DNA of 64,000 bases from Clostridium guangxiense (GCF_021043395.1 NZ_JAJNKE010000009.1:1-64000), one strand, 5' to 3'; shown: positions 1 to 11,036, numbered from the stretch's first letter. Notes: generated by a model from the letters alone, not told the origin. Numbers and translations are program-made.

Positions 1-234
1 TTAGGATTTATCGTCTTAGATTTATTAGCTTTATTTAATATCCCAAATCAATATCACCTCGCTAAATTCCAGTTTGTCAATATGTATTTGGGATTAGTTA
101 TTTCACCCTTTCAAGTTGTGTATCTATAAAATAAATTCTTAATTTTCCCTTGTTTATTTTAATACAAGCTATTTATTAATACAATGGCTGAAATAAACTT
201 TCATTGTCATGTTCCCTCTCTTGCTAGGCGCAGT

Positions 235-266
235 AAAAAATCACGCTGAATATTATTTCAACGTGA
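235..266 (-). terminator. Rho-independent terminator-like hairpin
   Basis: A 10-bp stem (241-250 with 257-266, one G-U pair) around a 6-nt loop is followed on the minus strand by six T. It could end a minus-strand transcript coming from the 311-471 element or read-through from ssrA. The rest of 1-234 shows no convincing gene on either strand. Confidence 0.55.
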
Positions 267-310
267 TAATTATAAAAATTAATCATTTTTCTCTTTCAAT
301 TCTTTAAGTA

Positions 311-471
311 AGGCATCTGAAATAAAATAATAAGTCCATGTTGCGAGATAATTTTGTGTAATACGAGGAAACTGGTTCCGTTAATACTTAGGCAATCTTA
401 GCGGGTTCAGTCGACGAAATATTACGCAAAATTAGCCGCTAGACGGCCTTATTATTTTTTTGAAGATGCCT
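311..471. ncRNA. Candidate structured RNA or inverted-repeat element
   Basis: The two ends (311-334 and 448-471) pair over 21 of 24 positions. Inside comes an internal loop of about 14 by 13 nt, then a 15-bp helix (349-363 with 420-434, one G-U), then a folded apical part. The 3' strand of the internal loop can form a small GCCG/CGGC hairpin. There is no ORF, and the interior is more GC-rich than the flanks. The rod with a central bubble resembles the 6S RNA plan, but I recognise no 6S sequence and no clear promoter. The alternative is a MITE with 24-bp terminal inverted repeats. Strand is not determined. Confidence 0.35.
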
Positions 472-481
472 AAATAGCAAA

Positions 482-521
482 GAAAAAAGTGCTCCATCCC
501 ACAAAGATTAGCACCTTTTTC
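482..521. terminator. Bidirectional terminator-like hairpin
   Basis: A GTGCT/AGCAC stem is flanked by an A-run on the left and a T-run on the right, so it can act in both directions. It lies between the ssrA terminator and the folded element at 311-471. It could be a second stop for ssrA or the end of a plus-strand transcript from 311-471. Confidence 0.45.
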
Positions 522-548
522 TTACTAAGATATTAATTAACTACTTAA

Positions 549-580
549 AATATAAAAACCTACGATATTCCATCGCAGGT
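549..580 (-). terminator. ssrA terminator
   Basis: An 8-bp stem (559-566 with 572-579, one G-U) lies 7 nt past the CCA end of tmRNA and is followed on the minus strand by a T-rich tract. Position and shape fit the intrinsic terminator of ssrA. Confidence 0.75.
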
Positions 581-586
581 CAAAAG

Positions 587-941
587 TGGAGGCGAAGGGA
601 GTCGAACCCTTGTCCGAAACTGGTAACACTTAAGCATCTCCGAGTGCATTCCGTAGTTTTACATTCCCTCCATCAGACGCCTACGGACAGGCTTCTGACT
701 TCAGTAGCTTCATAAATTCCGTTCCTTACTCAAAGCTTTATAAGGCTCGGTTCCCCGCTATCGACGCCAGGTCCTAAGTCGCGGGACTCTTAGGCTGACG
801 TTAGCTGACTACGCAGCTAAAGCTAAATTATTTTCGTTATCGTTTAATTTTTATCCTATAGTTTTTTAACGCGGGTCCACAGGTTCCCTCGACTCGCTTC
901 TTAAATGCAACACAACCCCGTCGAAACCAAAATGCGCCCCC
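587..941 (-). ncRNA. ssrA: Transfer-messenger RNA (tmRNA)
   Basis: tmRNA rescues stalled ribosomes with SmpB and adds a degradation tag to the unfinished protein. The minus strand starts GGGGGCGCATTTTGG and ends with a T-arm and TTCGCCTCCA, so both halves of the tRNA-like domain and an encoded CCA are present. The tag frame reads DNENNLALAA and ends in UAG at 809-811. A GC-rich pseudoknot region follows the tag. Length of 355 nt is normal. It lies downstream of rnr and smpB, the usual Firmicute linkage. It is very probably transcribed from its own promoter at 1083-1110 with a leader removed by RNase P. Confidence 0.97.
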
Positions 942-1082
942 ATAATATTTGTTTAGATTGTGATAAACAATAAATTTATCCACAAACTAAAAATAGTATG
1001 ACACAAATCTGTGAATAATCACAGGGTTTCGTGTTGATAACGAAGAATAAACATATTAAATTTTATTTTATACTGCATTAAA

Positions 1083-1110
1083 ATTATAGCACAAATTTTT
1101 ATATTTGCAA
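1083..1110 (-). promoter_or_regulatory. Sigma-A promoter upstream of ssrA
   Basis: Minus strand TTGCAA, 16-bp spacer, TATAAT (-10 at 1083-1088). The mature tmRNA 5' end is about 135 nt downstream. That leaves a precursor leader containing a short CTGTGA/TCACAG hairpin. No other gene lies between. Confidence 0.7.
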
Positions 1111-1235
1111 GTAAGCTTTATAAATTGCAATAAATTTAAATGATTTAAATTTATGCATTGTCACCTGCGGCATGTATTATAATACTCTAACAGCAGCACA
1201 ATTTCAACATTTACTTTTTGGAAATTTACATAAAT

Positions 1236-1700
1236 TTATCTTACTTTCATACTTCTTTCTATATCACGCTTTGCTGCTTTTTCCCTTAAGGAATCTCTCT
1301 TGTCATAATCCTTTTTACCTTTAGCAACTGCAAGTTTCACCTTTACACGTCTATTTTTAAGATACATAGCTATAGGAACAAGAGTATATCCTTGTTGAGC
1401 TGTATATCCAATAAGCTTTGTTATCTCAGACTTATGAAGAAGAAGCCTTCTTTTCCTCAAAGGATCTACATTATATATATTTCCCTCTTTGTAAGGACTT
1501 ATGTGTATATTACAGGCAAAAATTTCACCATTTCTAACTTCAGCATAGCTGTCCTTTAAGTTGGCTCTTCCCCCTCTTATGGACTTAACCTCAGTTCCAA
1601 CAAGTTCTATACCACATTCATAAGTTTCCTCTATAAAATAATCATGCCAAGCCTTTCTGTTATCCGCCAGAGTATTGTCAGCAGTATTCTTTTTAGGCAT
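1236..1700 (-). CDS. smpB: SsrA-binding protein SmpB
   Basis: SmpB binds the tRNA-like part of tmRNA and brings it to stalled ribosomes. The 154-residue length is typical. The OB-fold core is visible ([15 protein letters not shown] near residue 31, then the IHISPY region), as is the basic C-terminal tail with [13 protein letters not shown] that enters the decoding and mRNA channel. The start ATG is preceded by GGTGAT. It sits between rnr and ssrA, so the three trans-translation parts are clustered. Function is certain by family. Confidence 0.97.
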   Translation of the reverse strand: MPKKNTADNTLADNRKAWHDYFIEETYECGIELVGTEVKSIRGGRANLKDSYAEVRNGEIFACNIHISPYKEGNIYNVDPLRKRRLLLHKSEITKLIGYTAQQGYTLVPIAMYLKNRRVKVKLAVAKGKKDYDKRDSLREKAAKRDIERSMKVR

Positions 1701-1760
1701 AAAATATCACCACGCTTGTAAATAAATTTAAACTACACTTATTATAACACACCAAAGGAC

Positions 1761-1919
1761 AGAGTACAAAGCACAGAGTACAGATGACAATAAAGGTAGA
1801 TTTATCTTCCTTTCGTCAGATAAATCTATGCCATCATCTCAAGATGGCGTCAGCTATGAGTTCTAAGATTTTCTGTAGTGAAGCGGAAGAAAATACTCCT
1901 TCACTGTACTCTGTACTCT
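1761..1919. repeat. MITE-like repeat, copy 1 (AGAGTAC/GTACTCT ends)
   Basis: The left end carries two AGAGTAC units (1761-1783) and the right end two GTACTCT units (1904-1919), giving inverted ends. The interior holds nested hairpins and AGTTCTAAGATTT, which is also in the copy at 23496-23665. The right end overlaps the stop codon of rnr (1918-1920), so the element abuts or supplies the rnr 3' end. No transposase is encoded; the 63-codon plus-strand frame inside is not credible as a gene. Confidence 0.7.
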
Positions 1920-4161
1920 ATTTTAAGTGTTCTGGTGAAGCTGCTTCGCTTGTTATTGTGTTTTTTCTAACATGATGTATAGCTTCCACTCCGCTTTCTT
2001 CAATTTCAACACCTTCGTCTACAATTTCTTCAGACTCTGGGATTGGTTTCATTGCACATAACTGGAAGTATATTTCGTGGGAATCAAGGTCTACTCTTTC
2101 TACTCTTATTCTAACCTCATCACCAAGTTTATATATCTTCTTTGTTCTTTCACCTATAAGACTTAGGAACTTTTCATCATAAACGTAATAATCATCTGTA
2201 AGAGCACTTATATGGACAAGTCCTTCAACGGTATTTTGAAGTTCAACAAACATTCCAAAACTTGTTACGGAAGATACTATGCCGTCGTACTCCTCTCCAA
2301 TTCTTTCTGACATATACTCAGCTTTCTTTAAATCATCAACTTCTCTTTCAGCTTCCTGGGCAACTCTCTCCATTTCTGAGGATTGAATTGCTGCATAGTC
2401 TACTGTACCTATTAGTTTTTTGCAAGATTTATCATCCAATCTGCCATTTAAGTAATACTTTATAACCCTGTGGATCATTAGGTCTGGATATCTTCTTATT
2501 GGGGACGTAAAGTGACAATAGTATCTTGCGGCTAAACCAAAATGTCCCGAGCACTCTGGTGAATACCTTGCCTGTTTTAACGAACGCAAAAGAAGAGTGC
2601 TTACAACTGTTTCTTCTTTCTTGCCTTTTACTTTTTCAATAATCTCTTGAAGCTGCTTTGGATGAACCTCCGCACTCCATCTTACTATATAGCCAAGGTT
2701 GTGAACAAAATCATTAAACTTCTCAAGCTTTTCACTGTCTGGATCTTCATGTATTCTGTATACAAAAGGGACATTTGCCCAGAAAAAATGCTCTGCTATA
2801 GTTTCATTGCAAGCAAGCATAAACTCCTCTATTATTCTATTGGCTACAGCTCTTTCATATGGTTTTATTTCAACTGGCTTTCCTTTTTCATCTAGTATTA
2901 TTTTGCTTTCCTGAAAATCAAAATCTATTGCTCCTCTTTTAATTCTCTTATTGTATAAAATTTCTGCAAGTTCTTCCATTGCTTTAAAATCTTCATGTAA
3001 GTATTCATACTTTTTTATAGTCTCTTCATCTTCGTCTCTAAGTATTTTAGTTACATCTGTGTAGGTCATTCTTTCATTAGTCTTTATTACACTTTCAAAT
3101 ATCTTGTGATCTAGAACTTTTCCTGTATAATCTATTTCCATAAAGCAAGACAAAGCAAGTCTATCAACCTTTGGATTTAAACTGCATATTCCATTAGAAA
3201 GCTTTCTTGGAAGCATTGGTATAACTCTATCTATTAAATATACAGAAGTAGCCCTTTTAAGTGCTTCTTTGTCCAGTGGATTGTTTTGGGTAACGTAATT
3301 TGAAACATCTGCTATGTGAACTCCAAGTTTAAAGTTACCATTTGGAAGCCTTTCTATGGATACAGCATCGTCAAGATCTTTAGCATCTTCGCCGTCTATT
3401 GTAACCATTTTTATGTTTCTTAAATCTTCTCTTCTTTCATACTCTTCCTGTGGTATTTCATCCGGAATATTAGCTGCAAAGGCTTCAACCTTTTCTGGAA
3501 ACTTCTCTGGAAGCTTAAACTTTTTGATTATAGTTAATATATCAATTCCTGCTTCTCTCTTGTTTCCAAGAACCTCTATTATCTTACCCTCTGGATTCCT
3601 TCTTTTCTCTGGCCACAAGGTTATTTCAGCAACAACCACATCTCCAGACTTTGCCGTGCTTTTTTGACTTTTAGGGATAAATATATCCTGAGATATTCTA
3701 ACATCATCTGCTACAACAAAGCCAAAATTCCTACTATCCTCGTAAACTCCTATGATAGTTTTATTTGCCCTTTCCAGTATTCTTATTATTTCACCTTCAC
3801 ATTTTTTAGTACCTTTTACTTCTCTTGATATTTTTGCTACAACTCTGTCTCCATTTAACGCACCATTCATATAAGAGGACGGTATAAATATATCAGGTAA
3901 ATCTTCCTCGCAAATTACAAAACCAAATCCTTTTGCATTTCCTTGAAGTTTTCCTATTATAAGTCCCATTCGTTCTGGAACCCCGTAATGGCTGGTTCTA
4001 TTTTTAACTATGTCTCCATTTCTCTCCATTTCGTTTAGAAGTTTTTTAAAGGATTTGTATTCAACCTTTGATACTCCAAAAACTTCAGATAATTCTTGTA
4101 TATTACAAGGTTTATACGCCTGTTCTTTCATAAAATCAAGTATATTTTCTCTTAAACTCAT
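1918..4161 (-). CDS. rnr: Ribonuclease R (3'-5' exoribonuclease)
   Basis: Degrades structured RNA from the 3' end and acts with tmRNA on non-stop mRNAs. The 747 residues hold an N-terminal winged-helix region, cold-shock OB domains (about 65-240), the RNB catalytic domain beginning near 250 with TIDGEDAKDLDDAVS (catalytic Asp cluster), and a C-terminal S1 domain (GIVSSVTSFGMFVELQNTV). The C-terminal tail is Glu-rich and not conserved-looking; its last codons run into the repeat at 1761-1919. Upstream is secG, the common Clostridium order secG-rnr-smpB. Confidence 0.96.
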   Translation of the reverse strand: MSLRENILDFMKEQAYKPCNIQELSEVFGVSKVEYKSFKKLLNEMERNGDIVKNRTSHYGVPERMGLIIGKLQGNAKGFGFVICEEDLPDIFIPSSYMNGALNGDRVVAKISREVKGTKKCEGEIIRILERANKTIIGVYEDSRNFGFVVADDVRISQDIFIPKSQKSTAKSGDVVVAEITLWPEKRRNPEGKIIEVLGNKREAGIDILTIIKKFKLPEKFPEKVEAFAANIPDEIPQEEYERREDLRNIKMVTIDGEDAKDLDDAVSIERLPNGNFKLGVHIADVSNYVTQNNPLDKEALKRATSVYLIDRVIPMLPRKLSNGICSLNPKVDRLALSCFMEIDYTGKVLDHKIFESVIKTNERMTYTDVTKILRDEDEETIKKYEYLHEDFKAMEELAEILYNKRIKRGAIDFDFQESKIILDEKGKPVEIKPYERAVANRIIEEFMLACNETIAEHFFWANVPFVYRIHEDPDSEKLEKFNDFVHNLGYIVRWSAEVHPKQLQEIIEKVKGKKEETVVSTLLLRSLKQARYSPECSGHFGLAARYYCHFTSPIRRYPDLMIHRVIKYYLNGRLDDKSCKKLIGTVDYAAIQSSEMERVAQEAEREVDDLKKAEYMSERIGEEYDGIVSSVTSFGMFVELQNTVEGLVHISALTDDYYVYDEKFLSLIGERTKKIYKLGDEVRIRVERVDLDSHEIYFQLCAMKPIPESEEIVDEGVEIEESGVEAIHHVRKNTITSEAASPEHLK

Positions 4162-4225
4162 TTAATCACCTTCTTACTATATTTTATCATTTTTCTCATA
4201 TATTATTCAGAATACACTATAAATA

Positions 4226-4263
4226 AAAAAGATACAATCCATTAAGTACTGAATTATATCTTT
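4226..4263 (-). terminator. Terminator between secG and rnr
   Basis: A 12-bp A/T-rich stem (AAAAGATA.. with ..TATCTTTT, one G-U) is followed by TTTATTT on the minus strand, just past the secG stop. It could be partial, letting some transcription continue into rnr. Confidence 0.55.
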
Positions 4264-4277
4264 TAACTCCCGTTTAT

Positions 4278-4514
4278 TTACTTGAATTGTGACAAATTTA
4301 ATAAAATAGTTACTATTGCAAATAATACTCCAACTACAGCTGTAACCCTTTTTAGAAATGATTCACGTGTCTTGGACTTATTCTTTGCAAAAAAAGTATC
4401 AGTTGCTCCAGCTGAAAAATTTGTGAAACCATCCATTTTTCCTGGCTGTACAAGAACAACTGCTATGAGAACTATAGCTAAAATTATCTGCAACCCCAAT
4501 AAAACATTGTGCAT
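4278..4514 (-). CDS. secG: Preprotein translocase subunit SecG
   Basis: Small membrane partner of SecYE in protein export. The 78 residues show two membrane helices (about 4-22 and 53-74) joined by the family motif VLVQPGKMDGFTNFSAGATDTFF. A GGAGGT site lies 12 nt before the ATG, slightly long spacing. A terminator follows, and the intrinsic terminator of eno lies upstream, so it probably has its own promoter in 4515-4616. Confidence 0.95.
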   Translation of the reverse strand: MHNVLLGLQIILAIVLIAVVLVQPGKMDGFTNFSAGATDTFFAKNKSKTRESFLKRVTAVVGVLFAIVTILLNLSQFK

Positions 4515-4616
4515 ATCAGTACTAGACCTCCTATGATTTTAAAATTATGCCTGTAAATACATAAAATATCATCTTAGATTTCATTGTATCATAAACAATA
4601 TTAGATTACAACCTAA

Positions 4617-4649
4617 AAATCAAGATGGCACAAGAGTCCATCTTGATTT
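4617..4649. terminator. eno terminator
   Basis: Perfect 12-bp inverted repeat (4617-4628 with 4638-4649, core CAAGATGG/CCATCTTG) with a 9-nt loop, starting 18 nt past the eno stop. It has A/T-rich tracts on both sides. Confidence 0.85.
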
Positions 4650-4666
4650 AAAATAAAACCAACAAA

Positions 4667-5980
<1,314 letters not shown>

Positions 5981-6027
5981 TTAATTTTAACCAAATTTAC
6001 TTAACTCTATCTATTTTTATCTAAAAG

Positions 6028-6108
6028 CAGCTTTATTATTCTAGTAAATTCATCTTCACTTTAAATAAGTATTAGTCTTATACTTATTCAAAATAAAGCT
6101 TTTTTAGT
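6028..6108 (-). terminator. Hairpin-rich region between gpmI and eno
   Basis: Nested inverted repeats: AATAAGTAT/ATACTTATT with a short loop, inside AGCTTTATT/AATAAAGCT. It ends in a short T-run on the minus strand. The inner part resembles the terminator at 35873-35923, with ACTTATTCAAAA followed by AGCT-type arms. Likely a terminator or processing site between gpmI and eno. Confidence 0.5.
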
Positions 6109-6153
6109 GTCCATTAATGACATAAATTTTATTAAGTTCTTTAAATTATAGCA

Positions 6154-7683
6154 TTATTTCACTAAAGTTTTACCTGTCATTTCTTTAGGTTTTTCAAGAC
6201 CAAGCTCCTGAAGCATTGTAGGTGCTATGTCTGCTAACACTCCATCTTTTCTCATTTCCTTTGAATGATTGCTTACATATACAAAAGGAACTGGATTTGT
6301 AGTGTGTGCAGTCATTGGCTTTCCATCAGAATACTCTATCATTTGCTCTGAGTTTCCGTGGTCAGCAGTTATAAATACAGTACCATCAAGTTCAAGTACT
6401 TTATTCACAATTTTTCCAAGGCACTCATCAACAACTTCAACGGCTTTTTTAGCTGCTTCAAATACTCCTGTATGCCCAACCATATCAGGGTTTGCGAAGT
6501 TTAATATAACTGCATCATATTTATCTTCGTCAAGTCTTTTTAAGAGTTCATCTGTAACTAAATATGCACTCATCTCTGGTTGAAGGTCATAAGTTGCAAC
6601 CTTTGGTGAAGGTATTAAAGCTCTATCCTCGTTTTTATTAGGCTCTTCAACTCCTCCATTAAAGAAGAAAGTTACATGTGCATATTTTTCTGTTTCAGCA
6701 ATTCTAAGCTGATTAAGTCCTTTGCTGCTTATATATTCTCCAAAAGTGTTTGTAAGAACTTCTGGTCCAAATGCTACATCTACTCCCTCAAGAGTTGAAT
6801 CATATTCTGTCATTGTAACAAATTCAAGTTTTAAAGTTTCTCTTTCAAAACCATCAAATTCTTTATCATTTATTGCTCTTGTTATTTCTCTTGCTCTGTC
6901 TGGTCTAAAGTTAAAGAAAATAACTGAGTCATTGTTTTTAACCTGTGCAAGAGGTTTCCCATCTTCCATAACAACAGCTGGAAGAACAAATTCATCTGTC
7001 TTGTTATCATGGTAAGATTTATTTAAAGCATCAAGAGCACTATCTGCTGTTTCTCCTTTTCCAAGTACAATGGCATTGTATGCAAGCTGTACTCTTTCCC
7101 ATCTCTTGTCCCTATCCATTGCATAGTATCTTCCTGAAACAGTTGCTATTTTTCCAACTCCAATTTCAGTCATATAGTCTTCTATATTTTCTATATACTC
7201 TTTTGCAGAAGATGGTGGAACGTCTCTTCCATCAAGGAAAGCATGAACAAATACTTTTTTAACTCCTTTTTTCTTTGCAAGATCTAATAATCCTTTTAAA
7301 TGTTCTATGTGTGAGTGAACTCCCCCTGGTGATAAAAGTCCCATTAAATGAAGAGTTGAATCATTTTTAAGTACATTATCTACAGCTTTGTTAAGTGCTG
7401 CATTTTTATAAAATTCACCATCTTGTATTGCTTTAGTTATTTTTGTAAGTGACTGGTAAACTACTCTTCCAGCTCCAATATTTAAATGTCCAACTTCTGA
7501 GTTTCCCATTTGTCCATCTGGAAGACCAACGCTTAATCCGCTTGCACCAAGATGTGTATGTGGGTAATTATTAAAGCATTTATCAAAATTAGGTTTGTAT
7601 GCAGCTGCAACTGCATTTCCTTCAGTCTTATCAGTTAATCCAAATCCATCTAAAATCATTAACATTACAGGTTTCTTAGCCAT
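6154..7683 (-). CDS. gpmI: Cofactor-independent phosphoglycerate mutase
   Basis: Interconverts 3- and 2-phosphoglycerate using two Mn ions and a phosphoserine. It has 509 residues, the usual length. [10 protein letters not shown] near residue 7 and [15 protein letters not shown] near 60 carry metal ligands and the catalytic Ser. [10 protein letters not shown] lies mid-protein and [11 protein letters not shown] near 440 completes the alkaline-phosphatase-type metal site. It stands between tpiA and eno in a lower-glycolysis block. A terminator-like hairpin and an AATTGACAATTG palindrome separate it from tpiA. Confidence 0.97.
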   Translation of the reverse strand: MAKKPVMLMILDGFGLTDKTEGNAVAAAYKPNFDKCFNNYPHTHLGASGLSVGLPDGQMGNSEVGHLNIGAGRVVYQSLTKITKAIQDGEFYKNAALNKAVDNVLKNDSTLHLMGLLSPGGVHSHIEHLKGLLDLAKKKGVKKVFVHAFLDGRDVPPSSAKEYIENIEDYMTEIGVGKIATVSGRYYAMDRDKRWERVQLAYNAIVLGKGETADSALDALNKSYHDNKTDEFVLPAVVMEDGKPLAQVKNNDSVIFFNFRPDRAREITRAINDKEFDGFERETLKLEFVTMTEYDSTLEGVDVAFGPEVLTNTFGEYISSKGLNQLRIAETEKYAHVTFFFNGGVEEPNKNEDRALIPSPKVATYDLQPEMSAYLVTDELLKRLDEDKYDAVILNFANPDMVGHTGVFEAAKKAVEVVDECLGKIVNKVLELDGTVFITADHGNSEQMIEYSDGKPMTAHTTNPVPFVYVSNHSKEMRKDGVLADIAPTMLQELGLEKPKEMTGKTLVK

Positions 7684-7707
7684 TTTATTTCCTCCATTTA
7701 CTCTTTA

Positions 7708-7768
7708 ATTGACAATTGACAGTAGACAACTTTTTTATTATCTCATTGCCAATTCTCAATTGTCAATT
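7708..7768. repeat. Palindromic intergenic repeat (AATTGACAATTG type)
   Basis: AATTGACAATTG (7708-7719) is repeated inverted at 7757-7768 with a 37-nt loop holding a T-run. It lies between gpmI and tpiA. The same style of short palindrome, with another core, occurs at 29228-29278 and 56301-56335. Confidence 0.7.
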
Positions 7769-7794
7769 ATCAATCTCTTCCATTTAAGTTTATT

Positions 7795-7844
7795 AATGAA
7801 TTCTAGAATGAACATTTATTAAAAATGTTCATTCTAAATTCATT
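7795..7844 (-). terminator. Hairpin downstream of tpiA
   Basis: Perfect 13-bp stem (7804-7816 with 7824-7836, core AGAATGAACATT) extended by an imperfect outer GAATTC/AATTC part. It lies 20 nt past the tpiA stop. It has no long T-run, so it may be a partial terminator or RNA-processing/stability element inside the operon. Confidence 0.6.
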
Positions 7845-7864
7845 TAGCTTAATAAAAACTTTGA

Positions 7865-8611
7865 TTAAAAGTTTACTATTGCAGAGAAATCTGCTGCTTT
7901 AAGACTTGCTCCTCCAACTAATGCACCATCTATTTCAGGCTTAGCCATTTGAGCTTTTATAGTATTTGGCTTAACTGATCCGCCATATTGAATTCTTACT
8001 TTGTCAGCAATTTCTTTTCCGTAAACTTGTTCTACAGTCTTTCTGATTGCTCCAATTGTTTCATTAGCTTGATCGTCTGTAGCAGTTTTTCCTGTTCCTA
8101 TAGCCCAGATTGGTTCATATGCTATAACAACTTTTTCTGCTTGTTCTGCAGTCAAGCCAGCTAAATCTAATTTAATTTGTTTTCCTATAACTTCGTTTGT
8201 TACATTTGCTTCTCTTTCTTCAAGAGTTTCACCACAGCAAACTATAGGAAGTAAGTTATGTGCGAAAGCAGCTTTTACTTTTAAATTAACTGTTTCATCA
8301 GTTTCATTAAAGTATTGTCTTCTTTCACTGTGGCCTATTACTACATAATCAACACCTAATTCTTGAAGCATGTTAGGTGCAACTTCTCCAGTAAAAGCTC
8401 CACTTTCTTTGAAGTACATATTTTGTGCTCCAACTTTTATGTTAGTTCCCTTTGTTGCTTTTAACACTGCATCTAAACATACAAATGTAGGGCAAACTAC
8501 AACTTCTACTTTAGCATCCTTAACAAGTGGTTTTAATTCTTCAATTAAAGCTACTGCTTCAGATGGTGTTTTATTCATTTTCCAGTTTCCAGCGATTATT
8601 GGTGTTCTCAT
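7865..8611 (-). CDS. tpiA: Triosephosphate isomerase
   Basis: Interconverts dihydroxyacetone phosphate and glyceraldehyde 3-phosphate. The catalytic residues are visible: Lys in GNWKMN, His in VIGHSERR, Glu in [14 protein letters not shown], and the phosphate loop GGSV. I use the ATG at 8611, with GGAG about 9 nt upstream; an upstream in-frame GTG overlaps the ribosome site. Product is 248 residues, normal. It lies 101 bp after pgk in the glycolytic operon. Confidence 0.97.
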   Translation of the reverse strand: MRTPIIAGNWKMNKTPSEAVALIEELKPLVKDAKVEVVVCPTFVCLDAVLKATKGTNIKVGAQNMYFKESGAFTGEVAPNMLQELGVDYVVIGHSERRQYFNETDETVNLKVKAAFAHNLLPIVCCGETLEEREANVTNEVIGKQIKLDLAGLTAEQAEKVVIAYEPIWAIGTGKTATDDQANETIGAIRKTVEQVYGKEIADKVRIQYGGSVKPNTIKAQMAKPEIDGALVGGASLKAADFSAIVNF

Positions 8612-8712
8612 TAAATACACTCCTTATTTATGGATAAATAACATTTATTTATCTTTAATTACATTATAGCACTATTTAGCATTTTGTAAATATTATTTAC
8701 TAATAATTATTA

Positions 8713-9906
8713 TTATTTATCATTAAGTGCTGCAATTCCAGGAAGTTCTTTTCCCTCTAAGAATTCAAGAGAAGCTCCGCCTCCAGTTGAAATATGAGTC
8801 ATTTTGTCTCCAAATCCTAACTGGTTAACAGCAGCAGCACTATCTCCTCCACCTATAACTGTTGTAGCATCGGAATCAGCCATAGCTCTAGCAACTGCTT
8901 TTGTTCCCTCTGCAAATTTTTCGAATTCAAATACTCCCATAGGTCCGTTCCAAACAACTGTCTTAGCTTCTTTTACTGCATCAGTGTAATTTTTTTGAGT
9001 TTTTGGTCCTATATCTAAGCCCATGTATCCTTCTGGAATGTTAGCATCCTCAGTTGTAACTGCTTCTGTCTCTGCTTTGAATTCAGCTCCAACGATGTTA
9101 TCTATAGGAAGAAGTAATTTAACTCCCTTAGCTTTTGCTTTTTCTATCATTTCTTTTGCATAATCAACTTTGTCTGCTTCAAGAAGTGATGTTCCTATTG
9201 TGTATCCTTGAGCTTTTAAGAATGTATAAGCCATTCCGCCTCCAATGATTAATGTATCAACTTTTTCAAGTAAGTTGTTTATAACATTTATCTTATCAGA
9301 AACTTTTGCTCCTCCAAGTATAGCAACAAAAGGTCTAACTGGCTTTTCAACAGCATCTCCTAAAAATTTTAATTCTTTTTGGATTAAATATCCGCATACT
9401 GCTGTCTTAACAAACTTAGTTACACCAACTGTTGAACAATGTGCTCTGTGTGCAGTTCCAAATGCATCATTTACATATACATCTGCAAGTGAAGCTAAAT
9501 CCTTTGAAAATGCATCGTCATTTTTTCCTTCTTCTGGTCTGAATCTTGTGTTTTCAAGAAGAACTATTTCTCCTTCTTTAAGTTCAGCAACAGCTTTTTT
9601 AGCATTTTCGCCAACTACTACATCGTCAGCAGCAAATTTAACTTCGCATCCAAGTAATTCGCCTAATCTTTTAGCAACTGGAGCCAATGTTTTTGAAGGA
9701 TCTGGTCCTTTTGCTTTTCCAAGATGTGAACAAAGTACAACTTTTGCACCGTGCTCTGAAAGGTATTTTATAGTTGGAAGTGCTCCGTTAAGTCTATTTT
9801 CATCAGTTATAACACCATCTTTTAGTGGAACGTTAAAATCGCATCTAACTAACACTCTTTTACCTTTTACATCTACATCTTCAATAGTCTTTTTATTGAA
9901 TTGCAT
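8713..9906 (-). CDS. pgk: Phosphoglycerate kinase
   Basis: Makes ATP and 3-phosphoglycerate from 1,3-bisphosphoglycerate. It shows [12 protein letters not shown] near the N-terminus, [10 protein letters not shown] for substrate binding, [11 protein letters not shown] near residue 320, and the nucleotide loop IGGGDSAAA, then [13 protein letters not shown] at the end. The chosen ATG at 9906 follows GAGGTGA; an upstream GTG in frame overlaps that site. Product is 397 residues, usual. Between gap and pgk lies a weak hairpin (AAAGGTC/GACCTTT, about 9939-9980). Confidence 0.97.
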   Translation of the reverse strand: MQFNKKTIEDVDVKGKRVLVRCDFNVPLKDGVITDENRLNGALPTIKYLSEHGAKVVLCSHLGKAKGPDPSKTLAPVAKRLGELLGCEVKFAADDVVVGENAKKAVAELKEGEIVLLENTRFRPEEGKNDDAFSKDLASLADVYVNDAFGTAHRAHCSTVGVTKFVKTAVCGYLIQKELKFLGDAVEKPVRPFVAILGGAKVSDKINVINNLLEKVDTLIIGGGMAYTFLKAQGYTIGTSLLEADKVDYAKEMIEKAKAKGVKLLLPIDNIVGAEFKAETEAVTTEDANIPEGYMGLDIGPKTQKNYTDAVKEAKTVVWNGPMGVFEFEKFAEGTKAVARAMADSDATTVIGGGDSAAAVNQLGFGDKMTHISTGGGASLEFLEGKELPGIAALNDK

Positions 9907-10031
9907 ACTATTCACCTCATAATTATATATTTTATAAAAGGTCCAGCCTCATAGCCTTAACTATAAAACCAGACCTTTCTACTATGTTTTTAATTCACAT
10001 TATTTAATAAAATTAATTATTGAATTTTAAA

Positions 10032-11036
10032 CTATTTTGCAATTTTTGCAAAGTACTCTAAAGTTCTAACTAATTGTGAAGTGTATGACATTTCATTATC
10101 ATACCAAGCAGCTGTTTTAACTAATTGTGATCCATTAACATCAACAATTTTAGTTAAAGTAGCATCGAATAATGATCCGTAGTTAATTCCTACAACATCA
10201 GCTGAAACGATTGGATCTTCAGTGTATCCGAATGATTCATTAGCAGCTTCTTTCATAGCAGCATTAACTTCTTCAACTGTAACGTTCTTCTTAAGAACTG
10301 AAACTAATTCAGTGATTGAACCAGTTGGAACTGGAACTCTCTGAGCGTTTCCGTCTAATTTACCAGCTAAATCAGGAATAACTTGTGCTATTGCTTTAGC
10401 AGCTCCAGTTGAGTTAGGGATAATACTTACAGCAGCAGCTCTAGCTCTTCTTAAGTCTCCTTTTCTGTGTGGGCCATCTAATGTGTTTTGATCATTAGTG
10501 TAAGCATGGATTGTAGTCATGAATCCTTTTTCTATTCCAAATTTGTCGTTTAATACTTTAGCCATTGGAGCTAAGCAGTTAGTTGTGCATGATGCACCTG
10601 ATACAACTGTTTCAGTTCCATCAAGAGTTTCATTGTTAACGTTGAATACTATTGTCTTTAAGTCGTTTCCAGCTGGAGCTGAAATAACAACTTTTTTAGC
10701 GCCTGCTCTAACGTGAGCTTCTGCTTTTTCTTTCTTTGTGAAGAAACCAGTACATTCAAGAACAACGTCTATTCCTAATTTTCCCCAAGGTAATTTTTCA
10801 GGATCTTTTTCAGCGAAAACTTTGATTTCTTTTCCGTTAACTATAAAAGCGTCTTCTTTAACTTCGATTTCGCCTTTGAATCTTCCCTGTGATGAATCAT
10901 ATTTGAATAAGTGTGCTAACATTTTTGCATCAGTTAAGTCGTTTATTGCAACAACCTCTAATCCAGGAACTTCAAGAATTCTTCTTAAAGCTAATCTTCC
11001 TATTCTTCCAAAACCATTAATAGCTATTTTTGCCAT
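10032..11036 (-). CDS. gap: Glyceraldehyde-3-phosphate dehydrogenase (NAD)
   Basis: Oxidises glyceraldehyde 3-phosphate to 1,3-bisphosphoglycerate. [14 protein letters not shown] is the NAD-binding turn, [15 protein letters not shown] holds the catalytic Cys, HAYTNDQ the catalytic His, and [11 protein letters not shown] the C-terminal signature. The ATG at 11036 is preceded by TGGAGG at good spacing, giving 334 residues. First enzyme gene after cggR, and thus the first under CggR control. Confidence 0.98.
   Translation of the reverse strand: MAKIAINGFGRIGRLALRRILEVPGLEVVAINDLTDAKMLAHLFKYDSSQGRFKGEIEVKEDAFIVNGKEIKVFAEKDPEKLPWGKLGIDVVLECTGFFTKKEKAEAHVRAGAKKVVISAPAGNDLKTIVFNVNNETLDGTETVVSGASCTTNCLAPMAKVLNDKFGIEKGFMTTIHAYTNDQNTLDGPHRKGDLRRARAAAVSIIPNSTGAAKAIAQVIPDLAGKLDGNAQRVPVPTGSITELVSVLKKNVTVEEVNAAMKEAANESFGYTEDPIVSADVVGINYGSLFDATLTKIVDVNGSQLVKTAAWYDNEMSYTSQLVRTLEYFAKIAK

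Noticed and set aside
1-586. Integrated element at the ssrA 3' end
   Set aside because: tmRNA genes are common integration sites, but no integrase and no direct repeat of the ssrA end were found in this stretch; the DNA before position 1 is not visible.
1784-1975. 63-codon plus-strand frame within the MITE-like repeat
   Set aside because: Runs through repeat hairpins into rnr antisense; no site and no sensible composition.
9245-9922. 225-codon open frame on the plus strand opposite pgk
   Set aside because: It lies antisense to the well-conserved pgk gene, has no ribosome site and a Ser/Thr-rich composition that follows from reading the pgk codons backwards.
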